DNA of 64,000 nucleotides from Sinorhizobium terangae. Lineage in GTDB: Bacteria > Pseudomonadota > Alphaproteobacteria > Rhizobiales > Rhizobiaceae. A program made the position numbers and the translations under genes. Where the stretch lies: positions 45,530 to 109,529 of the forward strand of contig NZ_WITC01000126.1 of NCBI RefSeq assembly GCF_009601505.1, in the 5' to 3' direction. This document shows, piece after piece, positions 44,958-53,258 of this stretch (within the stretch, counting starts at the first letter, position 1; every line of letters starts with the position of its first letter). The notes under the pieces were generated by a model that was not told the DNA's origin, did no database searches, and was given only the letters and a program-made list of their open reading frames with translations.

Positions 44958-45941
44958 TCAATGCGCCAGAGGTCTTCGACCCGTTGCGTGCATGGGGAAT
45001 AGTTCGGTCGGCGTCAGGATGCGTGGCAGGATTTTCTGCTCGTAGAGTTCGAAGGCGAAATCGGTCATCATCTTTTCGTTCTGTTGAAAGCCGCTTGCAT
45101 TCCATGAAGGCGGCAGGTCAGCCGCGCAACGCGCAAGCTCATCAATAATCCATGGCGTCGTGTCGGCATACTTCTCACGCTTCTCAAGCCAGAGGCGGTG
45201 CGACTCGTCGATCAATTCGCCAAGCTCGTCGATGACCCACGGATTTTCTCTGACAAAGGCGGCTTTTATCCCGATCAGGTGCATGCCCGGCACGTAGCCG
45301 ACCTCCTGGAAATAGGCGACTTCGGCTGTGCGAGAATCCTCGAGCACGCGACGGAATGAGGAATTCTGGTCGAAGAACCCCTTCGGCATGAAGGGCGTCA
45401 AGACCGCATCAAGGCCGCCTTCAAGCAGCAGATCGACCATCGGGCGTTCATCCGGCGCGGCTTCAATGCGCCCCGGTCGCCCAAACCCATCCAGCCGATC
45501 GGTGATCGGATGCGCCTCCGTCAGGCGACCGGCAAACCACGTCGCATCTTCGATTCCCACACCCTCCCGGCGCAAAGCCGCGCGTGTCCAGGTATTGCCC
45601 GAATCGCGCCAGCCGGTGAGGCCAATTTTCTTGCCAGTAAGATCTGCAAGAGCGCGGATCGGACTTTGCTTGGTAGTGATAACGCAGCGATGGCGAAAGC
45701 CCCGCATGATGAAGTTGGGCATTCCCACTACCCTATCGTCACCCTCGTGTCGGAATTGCGAATAACGGCTGAAGGAAATTTCGGCTGCATCGTGCGCTTC
45801 ATCCTCTGCAAGATTGCCAACGAGCGCGCTTACTCGATCGACCGCGATATTTAGGCGAGGAGATGAGACATCTCCAACCACAAGCGGGGTCACATAATCC
45901 CAGTCACGGAGAGCGATGCGAAGCGTTACAGACATAAGCAA
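44958..45941 (-). CDS. Solute-binding/4,5-dihydroxyphthalate decarboxylase-like protein
   Basis: A 327-residue type II periplasmic-binding fold without a signal peptide, starting TLRIALRDWDYVTPLVVGDV. FxMRGFRHRCVITTKQSPIR, LTGKKIGLTGWRDSGNTWTR and VDLLLEGGLDAVLTPFMPKG match the NMT1/dihydroxyphthalate-decarboxylase-like family. Either a metabolite sensor, a lyase or a binding protein lacking its export signal. The promoter region carries the second copy of the GTTATT element, so it probably heads a regulon unit with the CapA-like and aldehyde dehydrogenase genes. Confidence 0.75.
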   Translation of the reverse strand: MLMSVTLRIALRDWDYVTPLVVGDVSSPRLNIAVDRVSALVGNLAEDEAHDAAEISFSRYSQFRHEGDDRVVGMPNFIMRGFRHRCVITTKQSPIRALADLTGKKIGLTGWRDSGNTWTRAALRREGVGIEDATWFAGRLTEAHPITDRLDGFGRPGRIEAAPDERPMVDLLLEGGLDAVLTPFMPKGFFDQNSSFRRVLEDSRTAEVAYFQEVGYVPGMHLIGIKAAFVRENPWVIDELGELIDESHRLWLEKREKYADTTPWIIDELARCAADLPPSWNASGFQQNEKMMTDFAFELYEQKILPRILTPTELFPMHATGRRPLAH

Positions 45942-45998
45942 GACCTCAGAGAGAAGCTGAACGTGCCTGAAAAGTAAAATCGAAAATTACAAAAGACA

Positions 45999-46024
45999 AA
46001 TGTTATTACGTTATTGAACATTTT
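45999..46024. promoter_or_regulatory. Putative MocR operator, copy 2
   Basis: Bases 46002-46023 are identical to 40234-40255 (GTTATTAC, GTTATTGA, ACATTT in a row). It lies about 60 bases upstream of the solute-binding-like gene start at 45941. Confidence 0.6.
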
Positions 46025-46178
46025 GTTTGATGGGCTTTCCGTCAGCTGAGGTCAATTCGGCGGTTTCCCGGTGCAAGAATCTTGCATTCCTGCTGCTAGC
46101 CCCGTCCCACCGTTGATTCCGAATTAACCGACCCTTCGACGAGGGAGCGCTGTCCGCAAGCGCTTCAATGGGTTGACG

Positions 46179-47195
46179 TCAGCGGCTTGCGTTTTCGTCC
46201 TTTGGGATCCCGATCCCAAAGTACCGTGTGTGGGCGACATCTAGTATGCGATTTATCATATTCGAGAAGCTGTATCCGGCGGTCGTTGCGGTCAGGACAT
46301 AGGTGCCGTGAGTACCAAGTCGTGGCATCGAGTTAATCTCAAGGACAAAGGGCTGGCCGAAGCGGTCGACTCGGAGGTCAACACGGGCGTAATCACGGCA
46401 CGCGCAGGCATGAAAGGTCGCAACCGAAATATCCCGCACTATCTTCGCTAGCTTGCTCTCAATTTGCGCCGGGCAAATCAAGGGCAGTTCCTGGGCTTCT
46501 ATGTATTTCGCTTCCCAAGTGACGAGGCGCGTTTCGCGATCTCCAAAGTCCTGCTCCAACAAAGGCAGCACCTCCGGTTCTTCGTTTCCCAACAACGCGA
46601 CACAGAATTCCCGCCCCTCAATGTATTCTTCAACAAGCGCATCCTGCTGATATCGCGCCACAACCAAATCCACGGCCTCTCGCAACTGAGAGGGCTCATG
46701 CACCAGCTGCAATCCAAAGCTGCTGGATTCATGACGCGGCTTCACTACCAATGGGAATCGCAACGCGCCGATGCTATCGGTGCTGCGACGCATCACTTGA
46801 AAGTTCGGCGTCGGCACGCCGCAATCGCGGATTAGCCTCTTGGTGATGACCTTGTCGAGTGCCAGTGCATGCCCGAGCGGACTTGATCCGGTGTACGGCA
46901 CACCGGCCATCTCCAGCATGGCCGGAACGTGGGTAAGGCGGCACTCGCCCTGAATTCCGTACGTCATGTTGAAGACCATCCCCGAGGGGCGGGCTTGAAG
47001 ATCAGGGGGCATGAACCGCTCGAGTGTTGCGAGCAGCCCTTTGTCGGCTTCGCATAGAAGAGGCTCGTGGCCGCTTTCTTGCAGTGCCGCCACCACACAT
47101 TCGACCGTGTCGCGGTCGTATGCCTCGGGACTAGACTGACCGAACCTGTTGACAACGCCCGTACGATCATCATTCCACACAACGGCTACCCGCAT
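46179..47195 (-). CDS. ATP-grasp ligase, D-Ala-D-Ala ligase-like
   Basis: A 338-residue enzyme of the D-alanine-D-alanine ligase superfamily, which joins a carboxylate to an amine via acyl phosphate. KPRHESSSFGLQLV is the glycine-rich ATP loop, VEEYIEGREFCVALLG the second nucleotide motif, and ARVDLRVDRFGQPFVLEINS with PRLGTHG carries the metal ligands. It is too divergent for a peptidoglycan role and sits beside a PLP-enzyme cluster, so an unusual dipeptide or amide bond is more likely. Its start overlaps the upstream gene by 10 bases; both are driven from a sigma-54 promoter at 48.04 kb. Confidence 0.8.
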   Translation of the reverse strand: MRVAVVWNDDRTGVVNRFGQSSPEAYDRDTVECVVAALQESGHEPLLCEADKGLLATLERFMPPDLQARPSGMVFNMTYGIQGECRLTHVPAMLEMAGVPYTGSSPLGHALALDKVITKRLIRDCGVPTPNFQVMRRSTDSIGALRFPLVVKPRHESSSFGLQLVHEPSQLREAVDLVVARYQQDALVEEYIEGREFCVALLGNEEPEVLPLLEQDFGDRETRLVTWEAKYIEAQELPLICPAQIESKLAKIVRDISVATFHACACRDYARVDLRVDRFGQPFVLEINSMPRLGTHGTYVLTATTAGYSFSNMINRILDVAHTRYFGIGIPKDENASR

Positions 47196-47974
47196 GAGCT
47201 ACTCCTCGGATGATTGTCCCTTTGCCAGTTCATTAGCTTGTGATTGTTCGAGGGATGGGGCTCGTGTGGCCTCTGTCCCGCCGCCCCGATCAGCCAGGCA
47301 CGTAGCGGGTTTGCTCCCTCCGGAGTCAGCCTGTCAATGTCGCTGAAAGATTTGCAGCGTACCTCGCCGGCTCGTCGAGGCACGATAATGAGAGCCCAGC
47401 ACAGCTGCGAAGGCGCGCTAGACGCTTCGCTACCTTCAACCCGCTCGAGTTCATTCTGGCCAACGGCTCTGGCAAAAGGCGTAACTGATATACTGCGCGG
47501 CAGGGAAACAATCCAATCCGCACCGGTGCGGCGTAGAGTACGTTGTGTTCGAGCCTGCGGATCAGTGGACCGACCTGGGAGGTCGCACGCGACCTGCCCT
47601 TCCTGGTGAATCAGCGTCGCGAGCGTCTCAACACCCGCAGCCGCCAGATCGCCCCGCATCAGCGGCGGGCCATCGGCCTCCCACCCGATCTGCTGGAACG
47701 GCTCTCCGTCTACGGTTCCGGAAGCGTGCGGCACCTCTTTTCGTGCCACGAACCAATCCACAGCCAACCGCGGGGCCACCGCAGCCAGCTTTTCGCAAAG
47801 CGGCATCTCGTTACAAAGCTCGCTTCCGTCCCCCTCGTACGATACAAACATAAGCCGATGTCGGAAGTGTGAGAGCGGCGTCCGCGAAGGGCGCAGCAAA
47901 GGCTCAATGGCCGGGAACGCATTAAGTGCTCCAGCTTCTAACTCGTTGATTTCGATCGTTTGAGCACGTTTCAT
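47186..47974 (-). CDS. Unknown 262-residue protein, NifA-regulated operon
   Basis: I do not recognise this protein. It begins MKRAQTIEINELEAGALNAF and contains HRLMFVSYEGDGSELCNEMP and RLAVDWFVARKEVPHASG. The second half is rich in Arg/Ser and looks less conserved, so a frameshift or decay cannot be excluded. There is no signal peptide or clear motif. It overlaps the ATP-grasp gene by 10 bases, implying a shared function. Its start is about 60 bases downstream of an excellent -24/-12 promoter. Confidence 0.55.
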   Translation of the reverse strand: MKRAQTIEINELEAGALNAFPAIEPLLRPSRTPLSHFRHRLMFVSYEGDGSELCNEMPLCEKLAAVAPRLAVDWFVARKEVPHASGTVDGEPFQQIGWEADGPPLMRGDLAAAGVETLATLIHQEGQVACDLPGRSTDPQARTQRTLRRTGADWIVSLPRSISVTPFARAVGQNELERVEGSEASSAPSQLCWALIIVPRRAGEVRCKSFSDIDRLTPEGANPLRAWLIGAAGQRPHEPHPSNNHKLMNWQRDNHPRSSSCG

Positions 47975-48035
47975 GTGAACCTTCGCACGGAAATCTCGTG
48001 ACCGCCATAGTCATGACGGAGGCTTCGTCGGCCCC

Positions 48036-48053
48036 TGCAATCTGCGTGCCAAA
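48036..48053 (-). promoter_or_regulatory. Sigma-54 promoter of the ATP-grasp operon
   Basis: On the minus strand TTTGGCACGCAGATTGCA has perfect TGGCAC and TTGC blocks with GG and GC 12 bases apart, about 62 bases upstream of the ATG at 47974. Confidence 0.82.
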
Positions 48054-48147
48054 GAACCAGACTATCTGGGCAGATGCTAAAATCCATCGCTGTCGCGCCG
48101 GACCGGCCAATACGTTGCCTCAGATATGACCCGCGTTCGAACATAAA

Positions 48148-48163
48148 TGTCTGCAATGGGACA
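48148..48163. promoter_or_regulatory. NifA upstream activator site for the ATP-grasp operon
   Basis: TGT CTGCAATGGG ACA matches TGT-N10-ACA about 100 bases upstream of the -24 element. The divergent SbnI-like gene starts 420 bases to the right; DNA between holds weak GG-N10-GC matches (48392 and 48553) but no gene. Confidence 0.7.
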
Positions 48164-48582
48164 CGGCTGAGCACCTACCACCTGACCTCGGCCCAGCGAG
48201 GATGCGCCGCTGCGCAAGCGATTTGCCCTTGATGATGATAAGTCCGGCGGCTGAACCCACGGAGGGCCAAAAAGCCGACCCTTGCCGAACGTCGAAGTTA
48301 CCAGGCCTTCGGTCGGTCGTGCCTGGCAAAACTAGGCAACGTTTCTCTCCTTCTGGCAGTAGGCGAATCGGCCGCGGCCACGCCACACGCAGGCACTTCC
48401 GATGCTTGCCAGCGCGTTCGTTCAGCGGCGTTTCCGCCTTCGTCGGCGTCCACGGTAAGGTGCGCTTCCCAACGTCCTTTGTTCGACAAAGTCTGACATG
48501 CGACATCTCTAGTCGGAGCAACAGAACGTTGTTCTAAAACGCTTTTTTCGTTCGGCCCGATAAATGCTTAGGTACCGCAGAC

Positions 48583-49020
48583 GTGTCACTAACTGAGGAG
48601 AGGCCCTTGTCCCCCGCAGAGCGCATCTCGAACTACACCATCGTAAGACTACCCGTCAGCCAACTCAGACCGACCGAAGAAATCAACATTCTACGTGCTA
48701 GGGAGCTATCCAAGGTGATCGCCGAAAAGGGACAGTGGACCCGGCCACTCTTCGTTGAACACCGCCATTTGGTGATCATGGACGGTCATCATCGCCATTT
48801 CTGCGCCAGGGAGCTCGGCTTGACCTCTGTTCCCTGCATGTTGCTTTCCTACGATGATCCAAACTTGCATGCGACCTACTGGTCCGATCCCGGGCCTGTT
48901 GATGTGGACCGCGTTATCCAGGCCGGTCTGTCCGGAGACCTTATGGGGTTTAAGACGACAAAACACAAGTTACAGGTCGCTCTGCCAGGCTGCTCAATCG
49001 ATTTGGACGACCTAAGATGA
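48583..49020 (+). CDS. ParB-fold protein resembling SbnI/SerK serine kinases
   Basis: A 145-residue single-domain ParB/sulfiredoxin-fold protein. The pattern VSQLRPTEEINILRARELSK, followed by VIMDGHHRHFCARELGL, matches free-standing serine kinases (SerK, SbnI) that make O-phospho-L-serine, including the Glu after the LRPTE turn and the DGHHR nucleotide-site motif. There is no DNA-binding helix-turn-helix as in true ParB. The gene is followed after 10 bases by the decarboxylase gene and then an SbnA-like enzyme, the expected consumer of O-phosphoserine. Start ATG 48583 is used; the internal frame start is uncertain. Kinase activity is inference. Confidence 0.65.
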   Translation: MSLTEERPLSPAERISNYTIVRLPVSQLRPTEEINILRARELSKVIAEKGQWTRPLFVEHRHLVIMDGHHRHFCARELGLTSVPCMLLSYDDPNLHATYWSDPGPVDVDRVIQAGLSGDLMGFKTTKHKLQVALPGCSIDLDDLR

Positions 49021-49030
49021 GGAAGGATCA

Positions 49031-50395
49031 ATGTTCCAGAAATACTCTGCTGACGAACCGGTGCCGCTACTCAGCGAATGGACGCTTGATTTGCTCAACA
49101 GTCGATCCGAACTTGCCGCGTGGGTAGATGGATTCGGGTCCCCGTTGCACGTAGTGTGTCCGGACCAAGCCACCAAAAATTACCTCCAATGGCTTAAGGA
49201 ACTGCAACAAGTCTATTGGGATTGTCAGATCCAGTTCGCATTGAAGGCCTGCAAGTCTGCTTCGCTCCTGCGAGCATTCGCGATGGCTGGCGCTGGCGCT
49301 GACGTTTCATCCGCTCAAGAGATGACTTCGGCCTTCATGAACCTGGTTCCAGCGGCGCGCATGTCGATGACGGGCCCAGCGAAATCCAATTACGAAATCA
49401 ATCTGTGTTTGCGCCATCAGGTGGCGATCCATATCGACTGCATCGAAGAGCTGAAACGCGTTCTCGCACTTGCCGACGCTGTAGGAGGTGTCGCTCGTTT
49501 GTTTCTTCGGAGCCGTCCCCTCAGCGAACCCGGCTCTCGCTTTGGAATGACTGAGGATCAACTGATAGCGTGTCTGCCGCTGCTCGAAGAGGCTAAAGTG
49601 GAGCAGATCGGTGTATCGTTTCACATCAATGACTATGAGATTCAGACGCGAGTAGAACAAATGCGCTTCTGCATCGCATTTCTACGGCGCATCAGCGCCA
49701 ACGGTCTCACGCCCGGCGGAATCGACATTGGTGGTGGGTATCCTGTGCGCTACCTAGAGAGGTTCGATCCGGTTGCATACGATCGTGGCGTCCATTGGGG
49801 CAGCATAGCAAAGCCCGGCAACTATCCTTATGCTCGGGGTCTCGCTGGGGTCCATCATGCAGCTGAGGTAATCCAGACCGCTCTAGCTGACCCATCCGAC
49901 CTTGACTTCCTCCACCGGCACCGGCTGCCGATCCTGCTGCAGCCTGGTCGCTCGCTTCTAGACCAGTGTGGGATCAGCGCCTTCGATGTGATCGACGTAA
50001 AGGACTTTGGAGACGGTCGCTTCGGGGTGGTGCTTGATGGTATGTCCTTTTCACTTTCCGAAACCTGGTTTGGCGCCGATTTCGTGCCTGCTCCGGCCAT
50101 CCTGCGCCGAGAAGGGCGGGCGGTGCCGCAACACAATGCACGCTATTTTCTCGTCGGCCGAAGCTGTCTTGAGTCAGACGTCATCCGTTGGCGCGGCTTA
50201 ACGGCCGAGGATGGCGTTGCCCCTGGTGATCTCGTCATCTTCACCAACACCGCCGGTTACCAAATGGATTCTAACGAGAGTTCATTTCACCAAATTCCCT
50301 TACCCAAAAAGGCGGCCGCCGTACGGCTCCCGTGTGGATGGAAGATTCTAGCCGACGAAACTCCTTCAAAGGAATTGCTCTATGATCGTCAATAG
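49031..50395 (+). CDS. Type III PLP amino-acid decarboxylase (LysA/SbnH-like)
   Basis: A 454-residue alanine-racemase-fold decarboxylase. The PLP lysine is in IQFALKACKSASLLRAFA; HINDYEIQT, GIDIGGGYPVRY, LQPGRSLLDQCG and FTNTAGYQMD are the other conserved sites. It is more similar in form to siderophore-type SbnH and to the y4yA protein remembered from pNGR234a than to housekeeping LysA. Start ATG 49031 has GAGGAAGGA upstream. Its end overlaps the next gene by 14 bases. Likely substrate is an amino-acid adduct rather than diaminopimelate; this is inferred from the neighbours. Confidence 0.82.
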   Translation: MFQKYSADEPVPLLSEWTLDLLNSRSELAAWVDGFGSPLHVVCPDQATKNYLQWLKELQQVYWDCQIQFALKACKSASLLRAFAMAGAGADVSSAQEMTSAFMNLVPAARMSMTGPAKSNYEINLCLRHQVAIHIDCIEELKRVLALADAVGGVARLFLRSRPLSEPGSRFGMTEDQLIACLPLLEEAKVEQIGVSFHINDYEIQTRVEQMRFCIAFLRRISANGLTPGGIDIGGGYPVRYLERFDPVAYDRGVHWGSIAKPGNYPYARGLAGVHHAAEVIQTALADPSDLDFLHRHRLPILLQPGRSLLDQCGISAFDVIDVKDFGDGRFGVVLDGMSFSLSETWFGADFVPAPAILRREGRAVPQHNARYFLVGRSCLESDVIRWRGLTAEDGVAPGDLVIFTNTAGYQMDSNESSFHQIPLPKKAAAVRLPCGWKILADETPSKELLYDRQ

Positions 50396-51386
50396 CATCC
50401 TTGAAACGATCGGACAGACGCCCATGCTCCACATTCCTTTACGCAGTGGGGAGGTCGACCTCTATATCAAGCTAGAAATGTTCAATCCTACTGGCTCGAT
50501 GAAGGATCGGATGGCGTTGAGCATGGTCGACAGGCTACCTGCTTCGCAAAATGAGGGCGCCGTTCGCATGGTCGAATCCTCGTCGGGGAATACGGCCGGT
50601 GCGTTGGCCATGATCTCTGCCGTGCGCAGACTAGAGTTCACTGCTCTCATGGATTCCCATGCAAGTCCCGACAAGATCCTTACGGTTCGTGCATTTGGCA
50701 GCACCGTCCGCCTCGTTGGTAGTGGCGATGGCACGCTAGCAACAGACGAGCGTGACGAGGAAGCCATGCGAATGGCCACAGAAGAGGGTGCCTGCTGGAC
50801 CGAACAACACAATAATCCTGCAAACGCCGCCGGCTACATTGGGTTGGCGGCTGAATTGCTAGATGATCTTGGGCCGACAATTACGCATTTTGTGTCGGCC
50901 ATCGGTACGGGGGGATCACTTTGCGGGACCGCGCGTGAACTGAAGCTGCATATCCCAGAGGTCCAAGTGATTGGTGTCGAACCTGTCGGAAGTGTTATCT
51001 TCGGCGGTCAGGGCGGGTGCTACCGCCAATCGGGTACCGGAACGCCTGAAGGCGCCAACGTAGGCATGGTGATTGATTACGACGTGATCGATTGGGGTCG
51101 GAAAGTGAGCGATGAAAAGGCTTTTTCGACCTGCCACTACTTGGCGCGCCGGCACGGTTTGTTGGTGGGCGGTTCGACTGGCGGCGCGATTTACGAGGCT
51201 CTCAGCGTAGCCCGTGAAGCGCCGGTTGGCTCACGGATCGTTACCCTAGCCTGCGACAGCGGCACAAAATACCTTGACGCAATCTTCGATCAGGATTGGC
51301 TGTCGATTCACGACATCCACATACGTGACGTTGAAGCGGAATTTGCCGAGCTCGTCGAGACCCCATGGGGTTCCAGTAGCCGCTAA
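50382..51386 (+). CDS. Cysteine synthase-like PLP enzyme (SbnA-like)
   Basis: Fold type II PLP enzyme of 334 residues. MFNPTGSMKDRMALSM holds the PLP lysine, ESSSGNTAGALAMIS the substrate-carboxylate loop, and AIGTGGSLCGTAREL the phosphate loop. NPTGSMKDR in place of the NPxxSVKDR of CysK and the gene order point to an SbnA-type enzyme, which replaces the phosphate of O-phosphoserine with glutamate on the route to 2,3-diaminopropionate. It resembles y4xP of pNGR234a as I remember it. A role as an extra cysteine synthase cannot be excluded. Confidence 0.82.
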   Translation: MIVNSILETIGQTPMLHIPLRSGEVDLYIKLEMFNPTGSMKDRMALSMVDRLPASQNEGAVRMVESSSGNTAGALAMISAVRRLEFTALMDSHASPDKILTVRAFGSTVRLVGSGDGTLATDERDEEAMRMATEEGACWTEQHNNPANAAGYIGLAAELLDDLGPTITHFVSAIGTGGSLCGTARELKLHIPEVQVIGVEPVGSVIFGGQGGCYRQSGTGTPEGANVGMVIDYDVIDWGRKVSDEKAFSTCHYLARRHGLLVGGSTGGAIYEALSVAREAPVGSRIVTLACDSGTKYLDAIFDQDWLSIHDIHIRDVEAEFAELVETPWGSSSR

Positions 51387-51694
51387 ACTAAGTGTCGGGA
51401 AATATGGCGGAACCTGCGTTACCCCAGCAGACGGACGCTTACTTTCGTAACTGGGGAGCCCGCAGGGTTCGTCGAAGCCTTCGCGGTCTTCAACTCGATA
51501 CGGGTTGCCGATCACCAGAGAGGGCGAAGGAGGCGACGGATCGGAGATGGCACACAACGGTTGGTGTGAACGTGCAGCACGCCGCTTCAGAACTGGCCAG
51601 TGTCGAGACACGAATTTGCCTGCCATCGAACATCGTTGTTTGTTCGGCCCGCGAGATCTCTGCCGCCAATCATCTACTCCTTCGGAGGACTAAT

Positions 51695-52576
51695 ATGACC
51701 GAGAAATCTGTGCGCGCTCACGCCGGTTGTGAAATTCCAAGATGGCATTTCACCATGCTACGCGATTCCGGGCGAAATGCAGCAATAGAGGCGGCGATTG
51801 CGTCATGTAATGTCGTCGGCAAGACTGTTGTTGAAATCGGCACAGGGGCTGGACTTCCAGCGATGCTTTTCGCAAAATATGGCGCAAGCAAAGTATTCAC
51901 ATGCGAGGTGGATGAGCGCCTTGCTGACGTGGCATGCGAGGTCATTCGGGCAAACAATCTACACGAACGGATTGTTGTTATTGCAAAATCATCGAGGCAA
52001 GCAATCTTAGATGGCGATCTGCCTTCGGCACCTGATGTTATATTCACAGAAACATTGGACTGTGGAGTCGTTGGTGAGGGATACGAAGTTATTGCTGAAG
52101 ACATTCGCACTCTTGCTGGTCCTAGTACAATTGTCATGCCGGCGCGCATTCAGCAATTAGGCTTTCTTTGCACCGATAGACAAGCCTACGAAAAAAACTC
52201 AGTCTCTACCCAATGTGGTTTCGACCTATCGAGCTTAAACTTGCTTGCCGAACGTTCATATTTTGCCGTCAACAAAATGTTGCACGATCCCGAGTGTATT
52301 TCGGCAACTGTTCTTTTCAGACAATATGACTATCTCGATCCAAACGCATTAGATGCCGTAGAGCATCGAATCATAGCCCACAGTTCCGGCCTCTGCCACG
52401 GAATGGCGTCATACTTCGAGGCCTTTTTTGGCGAATTCCTCGTCACGTCGAGAGATCCGAAAAGCCATTGGGCCATTGCTTTCCATCCTTTACGAGAGCC
52501 TATGCCGGTGGAATCAGGACGGCATTACTGTCTGAGAGGCACCAAAACTGGGCTGATCGAGCTGGTTTCAATGTGA
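51695..52576 (+). CDS. PRMT-like SAM-dependent methyltransferase
   Basis: A 293-residue class I methyltransferase. Motif I is VVEIGTGAGLPAMLFAKYGA, followed by an acidic VFTCEVDERL. The loop VIFTETLDCGVVGEGYEVI resembles the double-E loop of protein arginine methyltransferases of the PRMT7/9 type, and a PRMT-like beta-barrel follows. Start ATG 51695 (MTEKSVRAHAG) has GGAGG 7 bases upstream; the frame is open back to 51392, but that part looks non-coding. The gene is lower in G+C than its neighbours, suggesting separate acquisition. It could N-methylate a guanidino or amino group of the cluster product. Confidence 0.72.
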   Translation: MTEKSVRAHAGCEIPRWHFTMLRDSGRNAAIEAAIASCNVVGKTVVEIGTGAGLPAMLFAKYGASKVFTCEVDERLADVACEVIRANNLHERIVVIAKSSRQAILDGDLPSAPDVIFTETLDCGVVGEGYEVIAEDIRTLAGPSTIVMPARIQQLGFLCTDRQAYEKNSVSTQCGFDLSSLNLLAERSYFAVNKMLHDPECISATVLFRQYDYLDPNALDAVEHRIIAHSSGLCHGMASYFEAFFGEFLVTSRDPKSHWAIAFHPLREPMPVESGRHYCLRGTKTGLIELVSM

Positions 52577-53258
52577 ACAGACATTTCGAAGGATTCGTGT
52601 ACGGCATGCCGGGCACCATGAAGGTGCTCGTTGGGCGGGAGCCGTATCGCGGCGCCCGTCATAGGGGCAGCCGGGAAGCAAGATGAGATCGCATGCATTC
52701 TTGCTCATAGACCTCAGCGCAGACGCGGATCTCAGAGAAGACCGGGCGAATGCGTCGTAATTCTGCATGGCATAAGAGATGTTCTTGCTCGTTCGGACTA
52801 CTGCACTACTTCTTTAGGTTTCCGATGAGCGGCGCAGCGGTAACCCGTTCGGAGTCCAGGCCCGTTCCGGTGAGGTAAGGCAAGCTGCCCGTAGAAGGCG
52901 GCGTAGTGGTTGACCCGATTGAAGGAAACACCGCCAGACTGTCCATCACCAGGATCTTCCTATTCGGCCAGCATGGCAAGATCCGCGTTGGTCTGTTCTA
53001 CGCTCTGACAGTCGGAGCCCCCCATCCCATTCCGCGTGATCAACAGGCGGTGCCTATGCGGCACCACACTTACAAAAAACTACGGCAAATCGTCGTTCCA
53101 ACTGGCTAACCAAGCCTTCAAATAAGTTAACAGAATCTTCACGACCGCAAATCGGTGACAATGGTACGTTGACTGCAAAGCCTGAGGTCAGGCACGGCTG
53201 AAAAGCTGATGCCGATGCGCTCGGAGCGACGCCTTACACACAACGGAGGTCAACACCG
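52577..53258. other. Intergenic stretch, no recognisable gene
   Basis: Short frames only. A -24/-12-like sequence TGGTACGTTGACTGCA (53162-53177) with correct GG-N10-GC spacing lies about 80 bases before the ATP-grasp gene, and a TGT-N11-ACA (52994-53010) lies 150 bases further up; both deviate from consensus. Confidence 0.4.

Noticed and set aside
48392..48569. GG-N10-GC matches upstream of the SbnI-like gene as sigma-54 promoters
   Set aside because: The -24 blocks (AGGCAC, CGGCCC) and -12 blocks (ATGC) are weak and no TGT-N10-ACA lies at a suitable distance on that side.
48583..49020. Plasmid-partitioning ParB protein
   Set aside because: Only the small ParB-fold catalytic domain is present, without a DNA-binding domain or a parA neighbour; the gene is coupled to PLP enzymes.
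52994..53177. TGT-N11-ACA plus TGGTACGTTGACTGC as a NifA/sigma-54 promoter of the second ATP-grasp gene
   Set aside because: Spacer and both promoter blocks deviate from consensus; kept only as a remark, not as a promoter call.
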